NCBI GenBank assembly: GCA_032173965.1
Contig: JAVUNC010000004.1
Location: forward strand, 61,047,501 to 61,111,500
Direction of reading: 5' to 3'
DNA: 64,000 nucleotides
Origin: Sitta carolinensis
Taxonomy: Eukaryota > Chordata > Aves > Passeriformes > Sittidae
Every line of letters begins with the position of its first letter. Position 1 is the stretch's first letter. Positions 1-11,700 of the stretch are shown one piece after another. Below the pieces are notes generated by a model. The model was not told the origin of the DNA. It saw only the letters and a program-made list of their open reading frames with translations, and ran no database searches. A program made the position numbers and the translations under genes.

Positions 1-3000
1 TTTATATGAAAGTGAGATGACTTATGCCTGAAAATCACACGCAAGTTAGAATTCGATGTCAAATCCAGGTTATTTTTTGTTTCCCCTGATTCACATTTTG
101 AGATCTGAGATCGTTTTGATGCTGAAATTCAAAGCAAAACAGAAGGTGCAGAAACAAGAGAAATACAAGCCTATATTAAAAAAATCTGAAAGAAAACATT
201 CATGTTAATCCTGAAAAGCAAAATCAAGATTTACACCTCTCCGTATTCAGTGGGAAACATAATCTATCCCTGATAGCAAATGAGCTTGGTGAAGTCCCAT
301 CTCAGTTTCTGATTTGCAAATGAAGAACATAAAGAAGCAAATTAAGTGAAAAACTTGGTGGAGAAACAAAAAAGAGTAAGCATATCACTTTTCAATATTG
401 TTTGAGTACCTTCAACCAGGAATCTTGAAAAGAACAGATTTCAGACTGTATTACACATGTTCTCTACTATTTTTGTGCAAGTAAACAAAGATTAGATCTG
501 CATCTGCTCAGTCAGAAATGATGGGCAACTTCAATTTCCTGATTACTTTGTGCTGGTCACCACAGGGAACCCAAGGAATGAGTAATTCCCAAGTGCCACA
601 ATAGCAAGCTGAATGCAGGCATAGCCAAACAGCAGCACAAACCCTTTAGAAAAATGGCCCATATGCACTTGCCCTCCACAACTATAAAAGCATCCACTGG
701 ACCCAATCACCTAAGGATGAGTAAAAATCTTTAGAGGTGCCAACTTAGTCTTGGGGGAAGCACCCATGAAAGAATAAAAAAGCTGTACTGCAAAGCAAAT
801 GCAACTGAAACAGTGTCATGGGAAGGGCATAGAAAATGCCTTGTGCTGTATTTATAGCGTTATTTTTGACTTGCAACTTTTTCTCACACAATAGTAGCAA
901 CAGTGTGTAGAAGGGTGGTGCAATCTAACCCACACTGTAATCTAACCTTGGTATCTAATTCAGGATAGAAATCAGCTGAACAGAGCTGGGGAAAATTGAC
1001 AGTGCGTTTCACTTTCCAAAGGCAAGTTTAGCATGAGCCCAGACTGTACCTGACTAAACCTGCAGGAGTTCAGCACCAGTTGGGTTGATGGCTTTTGTTC
1101 TGAATTGTTACAGGTGGGAAGTAGAGACTGGTCTGATCAAAGGTCTGTCTGACCTCTTCTTTGTGATCAAACCCTGAACCATGCAAATGCATCCCTTAAC
1201 ACACTCTGGAGAGTGGTAGGAAATCAGAGCTGCCTTCAGAATGCATTTGAATGTGGCTTGTTTCCAGGAACCCACTTGCCACCTTGTTTTTTGAGTTCAC
1301 GGATGGATTGTACAGAGCTTTCCCTTCCAAAAAACAACCAACCCAACAGGTCTCTGAGTTTGGCACAACTGCTTTCCTTATTTTGGTAAACGTTCCTATT
1401 GTTCCCCAGGGAGACTGCAGCTTTGGCAGTGAAGACAAAACTGGAATACAATCCCTTTTCCACGTGGAGAGGCACAGATGAATGCTCTTTCTGCTCTATA
1501 TGGGCTTGAAAGGATCTCCAGGCACATTCTGCTGTGCCCTTCTCACAGCTGTGCTCCTGCTGCCTCCTTGCTGGTATGATAACAGGGCGAAGGCGAGTTT
1601 CAGGATTCATTCACACACTGCCTCCTTCCTAAAAGCCATGGTGTCAAACATTTGCAAAAGCAATAGAAATAAACAAAAGTGAGCTGTGGCTGGGGTTTTC
1701 CCATTTGTGGTTTGATAAGGAGAGAAGGAAACAGACACTCTCCAGTCACAGCAGATTTGTTTGTTCTTTTTTTTACTGTCAACTCCTGACTTCTTGCTCA
1801 CGCCAACTGATGTTGCTCTTTCATTGCTATGGTCTAGAGTCCTTCACAAAGCCACAGCGTAAGTGTAAGAGAAGAAAAGAAGAGAGAATGCCTAGCTTGA
1901 CTGGAGCTCACACAAAAGGGAAAACCACCACTTGGTCCATGTTTGCAGCATGTGCTATATAAGCCCTCTCTCCAAACACTGGTTAGGCAGAGGGCTTGGG
2001 AGCAGACCACAAAAGCAGACATGGTGTGGGAGGGGAAAGGGGCTGGCTGGGATTGGAAGAAGCAGAGGCATCAAACTGATGTCCTGGCTTCTATAAGGGA
2101 AATGCTTCACATCTTGAGAGACAAACCCAGTTCTTAAGAGGGTTGGATCCACCCAGGCTTGGCTGCTCTGCAGGACCTCCCTGCTTCTGCTTTCTTTCCA
2201 GTGAATGTAAAACACTTCAGTAGAACTGAGGGAAGCAGGCTGGTGTACAGCAGGGGAAGAGCTTCTACACAGGTTAGTCCTACAAAACCCTTGCAAATCC
2301 ACCCCCTCTCCCATGCCCTGATCTTTGTGTAAACATCCAGTGTCTTTGAAGGACAGTGCATTCACTTAGTCAGGGATGGACTGGGACAAACACATCGACT
2401 GCAAACAGCTGCAGGTGTCACCTGCCATCTGTTCTCCTTGCCCCAGGGCAGTGGCTGTGGTACAACAAACACATTGCTCTGATCCATCATGATGTAAGAT
2501 CTGTACCAAACTGAGGAAGGAGCGGACCATGGCAATAAGGTTTCAAGTCTGCAAAGCAGAACTGGGAGGTAGAGATGGAATCAGCCTCTTCTGGGAGAGA
2601 AGTTGTTCATATAAGGGAACTTAACTTGTAAACATCTCATGTGACAGACCTTTTCTGTTAATATTCAGGGTGGAGACTGGCTTTGGGCCCTACATCTGTG
2701 TTACCTTATCCATGCTGATGGGGAAGCTGTGAAGCTGCTCTGGCTGGTATGTGTGAGAGCAGCTCTTCTGACCCTGGAAACCTGCACACAGCTCTGCAGT
2801 GTTTGCAGGAATTAGCATGTGCTTGCTTACTGCTTTTCACAAAAACAGCCAAGATTCCCTCTGTGTTGCCATACAATTACTCTGCCAAACCACAGCATTT
2901 TAGGATGCCTGTTTATTTGTAATAAAATAGGCTGCTTTAAAGTAATTTTGGCATGATTTAAGTGTTTGTGATACACACCATAAAAGAGCTATTAAATAAT

Positions 3001-5060
3001 GAATGATATCAGAAGAGTAAAAAAATCAAATTGTTTTTCATATGGGCAGGCAGGCAGGCCTATACACACACCTTCCATATACACAGCCATTATATCCCCA
3101 CAACTGTTAATGGATGAGAATGAATTGGACAGAGATACAGCAATGTGTGCCAGTGAACAGTCTGGTGATATGCTATCAATACACCACCCATTACTGTATC
3201 TTCTCCTGGAAAACTCAAAGCACAGTGCCCTGTGTACAGCTGGTGCTGGAACTGTAATCTAAGCTTCTGGCCTGGATAATCGCCACCCATTAAACTCACT
3301 TTTTCTTCACAAGTCACACATTTTCTAGATCAAACCCTGTGTCTTAATCATGAAACAGACTGAGCTCAGAAATACAGCTATGCAGAGTGCTGGAAGTGAG
3401 GGCAAGGCAGAATTGAACTGCATAGCTCCCCTCTGAGATACTTAACAGGTATGTCTGGCTATACATTTAACAGATATAATGAAAAATAGATGCTTCTTAT
3501 TGAGGAATCCTACTGAAACTATCAGCAGTGCCAAGGAACCTCAGAAGAAATTCTTAGGAGAAAGTGATGTAGGATGAAAATATTTCTGCAAGCATGTGCA
3601 GCAGCCCATGGAATTTAGTTGGTAAATTACAAATTTCATGGGACTGATAACTAGCAAAAAAACAGTTAGAGAAGTGAGTAAAAGATCAGTGGTAAACACA
3701 CAGGGTTGCAGACTAATTGATTGAGATTACTTTAAGTTTCAGCCTTAAACAAATCACCAGACCAGTGCCACTACAGGAGCATGGAAATGATGGGCCTTAG
3801 GAGGACTTAAAAGGTGACCTACAGCAACTCCTCCCACAAAAGCAGAGCAAGTCAACATTTGCTCTTCTGGACACATATCTATTGAACCAAAAGAGAATTT
3901 TGCACTTTGGATTTCTGTCAAAGTCAAACAGAGATTTCTGTTCCACATGAAACAGGGCCAGTGCTACACTGGCCGGGTCTGATGTGGTTACACAAAGAAC
4001 AGCTTTGAGGGTGAATTCAGCAGCGGATGTTGCCATTACGTGAATCTGCAAAGTGCTGTGCTAAGAGCCCCATCCTCTGCACATGTGAAATGGAGCATCC
4101 ATAAGGGAAGCAGCAGAAAGGCCAGAGTTCCACAAGTGTGTTTTCCACCTAAATCCACTACTGAAGAATTCCCAACCCTGACTCTCAGCCTTAACTCCTC
4201 CTTGTCACAAGATCAGCAGATCATTAGCACCCAGAACAGGGTTGTAATTTGATTCAGTCAATAAATCAATAGAAATAATATAATAATTTAACATCAAACC
4301 TCAATGTATTTTCATAATGGCCTGGTAGAATGAGTGCTGTATTCCTGATATGCCCAAGCTGGGGGACAGTCAGCAACAGAATGATACAGGTCAAGCAGAG
4401 GTAGATTTTTCCTACTTTTTTTATCTCTTAAGTTGAATCAAATTTTAATATGTGCACACAAATATATTTTATTAAGTTTTATTTTTAGCAAGACTTTTTA
4501 ATTACCTATTGTCATACATTGCTAAATTACTACATAACACAACTTTGTCTATAGATGTCCAGTACCCAGATTCTCAAGAACTACTTAGTACTGACAAAAT
4601 GTGTGTCTCCATCTGACAAAATGTGTATCTCCATCAGATAGTTAACTGTTGCAATTAGCTTTTAAAAGATTTCTCTGAATCATGTCTATTCCATCTCCCT
4701 GTTGTTTTCACTTAGTGTAACTTGATTTGGCAGTGCATCTTTAAAATGCCAAATCAAATGTCTCTGAGCAGTCAAAGGACAGACTGTACCTACTGCCCTT
4801 TAATGGTAAAGAGGAGCTGCTCACACTGCAGCCCCCTCTGCACATCTCACCTCATGCTGGTGATGATAGCTGGAACCTTTACCTGGCAAGTGTCTCATCT
4901 TTTCCATCATAACAGCTACCAGAGCTTCTTTTTCTTCTTTAAGGGGGGGAAAACCCAAAAAAAAGAGTACCTCCTCTAAAAGGAAAGAGGAAGACAGAAA
5001 TTTGGTAGCGTCTCGGTCCTGCCCCATGATGCTTCTTCCTGCTTGTGAATTTCCACCTGC
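1..5060. other. Gene-free region upstream of TAGAP
   Basis: I see no exon with homology I recognise on either strand. Short open frames here are scattered and lack splice-compatible conserved peptides. The stretch holds a 22-bp tandem duplication at 4591-4634, a short AGGC run near 3047 and a TATATAA-like string at about 1954. By synteny the neighbour further left should be FNDC1, transcribed away from TAGAP, but no FNDC1 exon is visible. T-cell enhancers could lie here; nothing in the sequence alone proves it. Confidence 0.55.
4591..4634. repeat. 22-bp tandem duplication (2 copies)
   Basis: The unit starting ctgacaaaatgtgt occurs twice head to tail (4591-4612 and 4613-4634) with a single base difference, so it is a recent local duplication. 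No function is suggested. Confidence 0.85.
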
Positions 5061-5070
5061 CCCTTCTGCA

Positions 5071-5078
5071 TATATAAG
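5071..5078 (+). promoter_or_regulatory. TAGAP: TATA box of the likely TAGAP promoter
   Basis: The string tatataag is followed by an E-box (cacgtg, 5085-5090). A transcription start about 30 bp downstream, near 5101, would give a first exon ending at the strong donor at 5213/5214. No CpG island is present, which suits an inducible, cell-type-restricted immune gene. The assignment rests on position and motif only. Confidence 0.5.
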
Positions 5079-5100
5079 GCAGCACACGTGGTATACACTG

Positions 5101-5213
5101 TTTAGTCGCCTGCCTCTGTCCAAAGGATTAGTAGCAGTGGGGAGTGATGCTGTTTCTCCTTTCCTCTGCAGTTCACAGGAGGTGAAGGAGCTCTGGCTGG
5201 ACTCACTTCTTGG
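5101..5213 (+). other. TAGAP: Predicted TAGAP 5' untranslated exon 1
   Basis: The left edge is set by the TATA box about 30 bp upstream and the right edge by the donor TGG|gtaagt at 5214. The sequence has no conserved reading frame. It would splice to the acceptor ending ttttaatcag at 5450 or to a later one before the start codon. The exact start and the acceptor used need transcript data. Confidence 0.45.
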
Positions 5214-5450
5214 GTAAGTACCACCTTCGAAAAAAATCTGTGGCATCATGGTTGAAATCAGTGGAGAGCTTCAGATGCAGCTGCACAGAGATATACAAAA
5301 ATATACATGGGGGAGAGGTGCACTCACTGCTAAGCATAGCTCATGGGCAGAGCTGACTGAGTTGCTCAGCCTTGGGTGTGCATTAATGACACTTGCTCAC
5401 TTTTTGCATTAATTAAAAATGGAAAACTGGTCTTATTTTGTTTTAATCAG

Positions 5451-5677
5451 GAAGCAGATAGGGCAGCAGGGCTGAATGCCCTTCCAGAGAAGGGCTTTAT
5501 GGTTTATTTGTGTGGGAGATCTTGCTGGTTCAGGATCATCAATCAATTGGCTTGCAGAGGAGAAAGCCAAGAAGGGTGCAGTTTTACAAGACTCTGTCCA
5601 TTCCCTGTTCAACAAACAGGCAAACGAAAGGACTGAAGGAAACCAGAGTGTCCAGAGCCCTGCCGATCAAACTCCTA
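5451..5677 (+). other. TAGAP: Predicted TAGAP 5' UTR part of exon 2
   Basis: A good polypyrimidine tract and acceptor (ttttgttttaatcag) ends at 5450, and the exon would continue to the first coding segment. A second possible acceptor is ggcttgcag near 5557. If the longer form is used, the leader carries an upstream ATG at 5476 whose frame ends at 5700, overlapping the main start codon at 5678. Confidence 0.4.
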
Positions 5678-5704
5678 ATGAAAGTGTTAAGCAGCTGTAA
5701 TACT
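5678..5704 (+). CDS. TAGAP: TAGAP coding exon 1
   Basis: The segment encodes MKVLSSCNT, equivalent to human MKLRSSHNA. The donor is ACT|gtgagt, phase 0. The frame is open upstream but has no in-frame ATG there, so this ATG is the start. Confidence 0.85.
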
Positions 5705-8700
5705 GTGAGTATCTTAATTATTTCAGCTCTGTCAACATAGTGCTTTAAAAAGCTCTGATTTCCAAACCATGGTATTCAGTTACTCACACAGTGTCTTTGT
5801 TTTCTTGCCTAGTCAAAGACACTAAATGCTGGGAACATGGAGAATCTGATTGAGTGCCAGACAGAGGTAAGCAGCCCTTACGTTTTCCTGGATCCTTCTT
5901 GGGTACTGGTGTGATACACCTTAGCAAAGTAGGGGTGGCTGCTCCATCATCTGCCGGCTGCCCACCCTCACCCAGGAGCGGGCAGAGCTCTTCAACGCAC
6001 GGAGCAGAGGGAGCAGGGCATTGCTGTGGGCAGTCCGTGCATTCCCCTGGTTCACAAGGAGCCTTGCTCAGGGATCTTGCAGGCTTCAAAGCCATCAAGG
6101 CTCCCCAGAGGAGTTTGGGAGGAAATTTCCAGTGCCAGGGGAGGACACAAAAAAGGAGGCTGTGTCCAGCTATGGCTTTTCTTGATCAAAAGTGCAGCTT
6201 GAAAGAGCACAGGGCTGTGACCTGCTGGTACGACTGGGGTGTCTGGCTGCAGAGTTTACCACAGACCCCTCTACCAGGCAGCAAGGCAGGGTCAGTCCTG
6301 GGCCCAAGTACCTCTTTAGCAGGAGTTGGGCTTCTCTGCTTATTCTCCAGAGTCTCCCCAGATTTCTGAGGAGCTGCAGCAACTTGCTGGTGGCTCTCAC
6401 TACTGCGGCAGCTCTGTAACCCTAACATGTTTTTTGCAGGCTGATGCCAGGAAATGTTCCCTGTCAGTCCCAGCAGATACTGAAGACAGACTTTGCCTCT
6501 CAAATGGTGAGATTCAAAAATAAACTGAGGAACTGCCTTCTTTTATATAATACTTGCAAGCTTGCACTTGTGCAAAACCACCCGAAACTGCCTGCTCCCC
6601 CTCCCGGAGAGAGCAAACCACAGTCCCAATCCAGGAGAGGGCTTAAGCCTTGTAGTGCCACTCATTTACAAATTACTTCTTTCCTTTCAGTGGCAGAGGT
6701 GACAATGCTGAGTGCCAGAGGTCTTGTATTCCCATTCCCTGGTCCTCAGAGCCAAGTTTCATTGTGTCTCCTGCTAGCATTTAGAAGTAAATGTGTTTCT
6801 TTCTCACTCAAGCATCCCCTTTGAGGTGTGGCACTGCAAGCAAGTACTGAGTACTGCACCAGCTGTTGCACACCAGAGTAAATAAACCCTCCTGGCAGCA
6901 GCAGCAGCATTTGTTTTTTCTCACCATGCAAAACCTCAGCACCTGTAAACAACCTAGAGAAGACCACTAACAGGGCAGGGTCAGATTTGGAGCAAACTAT
7001 CGTATCAGACCAGTTTTCAGGAGTATCAGAATCTAATATTTTATATTACACTATAATGTTAGGTGAGTTTCTCAATTTTTTTTAAACCCCTACATACCAA
7101 GAGCTTATGCTAAGTCACAAAGAGAAGTCCTGAGACATTCTGACATGGTAAGAAAACTTCATTTTGGAGTAGAAGGCATGATATTTATTCCAAATTTGCA
7201 GAAGGCAAATCCTTTAGAAAGCTTTCTCAAAAAAGGTTCCTTCTCTCACTGTTTGTGAAAGGGAAAAAAAAAGGTACACCCTACCCCAATACAACTATAA
7301 TCTTCAAATTCCTGGCCCTCCTGTGTATGAAGCAGATGCAAAACCCACACAAGGAGATTTCTAACCCTTTGTAAGCCAGCAGGTGCCTACCGTAATGGAT
7401 ACTCTGGAGCAAGTATCACATTCCACTGGCTGGGGGCAAGTGCTAGCTCTAGGGGCACTGCCATTAGATCTGGCTCCAGAGCTGGTAGAGCTGGAGCCAT
7501 ATGCTTTCATTTCAGTCATCTGTGAAAAACGTCAAAAAGTAGGAGCCACTACTTCTACTCTTGCCCTAAGACTGGGGCACAATCAGAGCATGTAGTGAAA
7601 ATGTTTGTCATTGCCAGCTGCCCAAGTGGTATATCTGCCTCAGGATTGTCAGAGAAACTACTTCAGTATCAAAAATCTCTATAAATGTTGTTATTCCTAT
7701 GCCTTTCTATGTTCCCACTCTCTAAGAAGAAACAGTGACTAGAATGTAAAAAACACGCAATCTAAAACAGGAAAGGTGGTGGCCTTAGGGGGATAGCCAC
7801 AGTTTTACGGTTTAGGCAGTTGTTTCCCTAGCAACCACTTAGTTGTCTCTCAGTTTCTCCCAGTTTGGTTTGAGTTGTTTCAACATACATCTCTGCACTG
7901 CATACAGATGAAAGACCACACAGTGCTCAGTTGTTATTTTTTTTTTAATTGATCTTTTGTTTTCCTTTTACTTGCAGCAGATGGAACAAAGAAAAGAAAG
8001 AAGGTGATATCACAGTCATTTACTCTGAGACGAAGCCTTACCAAAAGAAATTCCTCAGGACAGCTAGACTTGGGTGCCAAAATCACTCTGTTTGGCCATC
8101 CCCTGGCACTTATCTGTGGGGAAGATGACACACTGCCCCAGCCAATCCAGGTAAGGAGGTACCATTATAATGGAATTGTTTACAAAGGCCTGGAGTGTTA
8201 GAACAAGGGGGAAATGGCTTCAAAATGACAGAGAGTAGGGTTAGATTAGATATTGGGAAAAATTCTTGGCTGTGAGGGTAATGAGGTCACCAGAGAAGCT
8301 GTGGCTGCCCCATCCCTACAAGTGTTCCAGGCCAAGAGCAATCAGGTCTAGTGGGAGGGGTCCCTGCCCATGGCAGGTGGTTGGAAAGAGATGATCTTTA
8401 CGGTCCCTTTCTGCCCAAACCATTCTGTGATTCTGTGATATCTCTGACTTCAATGTGAGGCAGGATACCCAGTACTTCTTCTGCATCACCCAGGAGATGT
8501 TTTTGTGTTTCTCCTACACACATATGCCCCTGATAAGACCTGATGTAGAAAGAATCAGGTCTGAGGATTTTGTCCAGCTCGCCCAACTTTCACTGGAAGT
8601 AACTTGGAGTGTAGAGAACCCAGGACCAGGAATGGACAATCTGCTTCTTAATATAAACATCTGTGATTTTAAAGAAGTAATTTAAATAAATCTTTCAGCA

Positions 8701-11700
8701 GCATAAACCTCCAAGGATTTCTGTATTTCCACAAAAAACAAGTGTTCAGCTACGGACTGCCACAAAAAATACCTAAACAATATCTTCTGGATAAAAATGG
8801 TCTTGTAACAGTTCTTCCACTGAATTTGCTTTCCCAATAGACATGCATTTGTCTCTATTATGTAGTATTTGCCTGGCTTGTGAGAGAGGGGATGTGAACT
8901 AAGATTTAAGCCAATCCCTTGCTTCCTTCTGGAAGTAAGCAAGGATGACTCCACTGAAGTTAGTGGAATTCTTCAGTTCAAAAAGAAAGTGGATTAGGGG
9001 AAAATCAAGACTACTTCCCATGTAATGTACTTGAAGCAAGAACTAGATGCTGAACTAATCAGAGTACAGTGTACTTCCAGACAATTTTTCTTCTATTTCT
9101 AAAGAAATGCTAACCTACTAACTTCCTTCATCCAAGTAATCGTTTTTCTATTTCTGTCTGATTTTTTTCCCTGCAGGATCTCCTAGCCATATTGTATATG
9201 AAAGGACCTTCTACTGAAGGGATATTCAGAAAAGCTGCCAATGAGAAAGCACGAAAAGAGTTGAAGGAGGACCTGAACAAAGGCGGGAATGTTGATCTGA
9301 AAAGCAAATCTGTGCACCTGCTGGCAGTGGTTTTGAAGGTGAGTAATTCTGAGCCGCACTGGTGGGACGACATTGCTAATATACACAAGCCCAATCCAGT
9401 GCTCCAAGCTGACCTAGGTGGGACGCTTGGCTAAAGCCAGAACAAAGCCAGACTGAATTCTTCAAGCTGGAAAGTTTGGCATTTTCCACCTGATTTTCAG
9501 TCCTACTTGTCGGGCTGCTGATTTCCTGAGGAAATTCACTTTGTGGTCTTGCTCAGCATCCTCCTAGGCAGCAATAGTGAGATTTATGGGTGAAGTAAAA
9601 GCAACTGAAAGCTGGATTCTGTTACTACATGAGTGCAAGTTCACTTGTGCAATGCACTGCTCTGTCAGTGCTGATGGTCAGGTAGCTCCAATCAACCTGC
9701 CTCCTAGAAAGCACAGGTGACATTAATACTCTCTCTGTGCTCAATGGTACTGTCAAAGCTTCATCTAAATCTCTTGGCCTTGCAGGATTTTCTCCGAAAT
9801 ATTCCTTCCAAGCTCCTATCAGCTGACCTCTATGAGGAATGGATGCAAGCTCTAGAAAAGCCAAGCAAGCAAGAAAAAATTGAAGAATTGAAACAGTAAG
9901 TTTTTCAACCAGGAAATATTGCAACCAGTACCAATGTAATGGAGCAGCTGGTAAAGGCCAACAATGTCTTTCGAAATCAAGTCTCATTTAAAAGCCTGTC
10001 ATTTATATCAGATTGCCATTGCTCCTGGGGTTTGGTTTAGAGGGCTAGAGCAGCAGCACTTCCTGAAGTTACTTGAGATTGCTTTATGAAACCACCAATG
10101 CAGGAAGAGGGCAGAGGCTGCCGTGCCCCAGCTAACACAGCCATGGTGCTGTGGGACAGGCACTGACACGGAGCCTTCACATCTGCTGGGGTGAAGGCAG
10201 GCACATGGAGACCAGCACCGTGCTTTGCTCTTTAGGAACAGGAGGTGTGGGGGCTCACTGGGAGTGCTTTGAAAGCCCCACAGCACAACCACAGGTGTTG
10301 GGAAGCCTCCAGTGACATCTCCTGATATCATCCCATCTATTGCAGGACATGGGCTTCTGCAATGCTGCCTTTCAGTCAAGACCTTGTAATTCAAGGTCTC
10401 ATAATTAACCACACACTCAGCTGCAGATGGGAATTTCTGAAAGGTACAGAGAGCACACACATGCCCCATTCTGGAGGAAGTGGTGTCGCTCTAGGTTTAA
10501 TTGAGGCTGGCTCAAATCAAGAAGCAGAGGCCACTGCACCATCAATTAACATCACATTTTGTTTGTGTTCATACAGGGTGGCTGACAAGCTGCCGAGACC
10601 AAACCTGGTCTTGCTCAAGCTCTTGCTCTCTCTGCTCCACCACATCAGCCAAAATGCCGAGACCACCAGGATGGACTCCAGCAACCTGGCCATCTGCATT
10701 GGCCCCAACATGCTGAGCCCAGGCACGGACAGCGCGCTCCCGCTGGAAGTGCAGAAGGAGATGAATGACAAGGTGCCTTGACCTCCCCGAGCAGCCTCTC
10801 CCCGGGGGCACTTCAGAGCCATGCACAGGGGTCCCACTGCCACTGCAGCAGCTGAACAGAACAGCAGCCAGGACACTGGGGGTGCCCCTCAGCCTGTGAT
10901 GGGATGGGCCAGGCTGCCCCTCTCCTCGCCTCCTCTGAGCAGAAGCAGCAGCTGCCCTGCAGCCCCCTAAATCACAGCACAGCTCCTGCAGACTTTGCCT
11001 GTGCAAGGCAAGGGGCACCTGTGGCCACTGTCACCCCTGGGCCCTCAGGCAGCGAGGCCAAAGCTGTGGCTGATGGTGTTTTGTCTGTATTGGGGCAGAT
11101 CCATTCGTCTGCAGCATCAGGCCTTATCCCCCAAGGTGAACTCACCCTTGGACTTTAAGCCAGGATTGTGGCAGAAGCCACCCTGCTCCGTGCTGTTCTT
11201 CCTACAGAGATACCAGGCAGGGTCAGGAAAGAGTCTTCCATGTTTTCATCCCTCTTGACTGAAATGGGCTTTTTTCTGTGTGCAGGTGACAGTGTTGGTG
11301 GAGTTCCTCATAAACAACTGCTCAGAAATATTTGAGGAGGAGATTGCCTTCCCTGCCTGTGCCTTGGCTGAGGAATCACCAGAGCACACAGATAGCTCCA
11401 CAGGTATGAGAACAGACTGGGAATGTCACTGACTGGGGATGCTGGGCCAAATTATTGAATTTGATATGTGAATATATCTGTGGAAACACAGAGGGTTCAA
11501 GATTGCTGAAGCCCTCTTTTGAACTCTCTCTGTGTAACTCTCTTTCATCCCCAGCTGGTCAGTGAAAACTAATGTCGGTTTTCTCCCCACAGAACAACTC
11601 TGTGCAGCTCATCAGAATGACTCTGCGTATGACAGCCCAGATCCTGAAGTGGAAGGCAGCCCCTGCACCTCTGAGATGGAGCAGGCCAAAGGGAGGAATG

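Noticed and set aside
1950..1965. TATATAAG-like box as an alternative TAGAP promoter
   Set aside because: There is no good donor or conserved exon after it, and a better TATA box lies at 5071.
5854..6369. 171-codon open frame on the + strand
   Set aside because: It reads through TAGAP exon 2 in the wrong frame and into the intron; the conserved peptide is in another frame with good splice sites.
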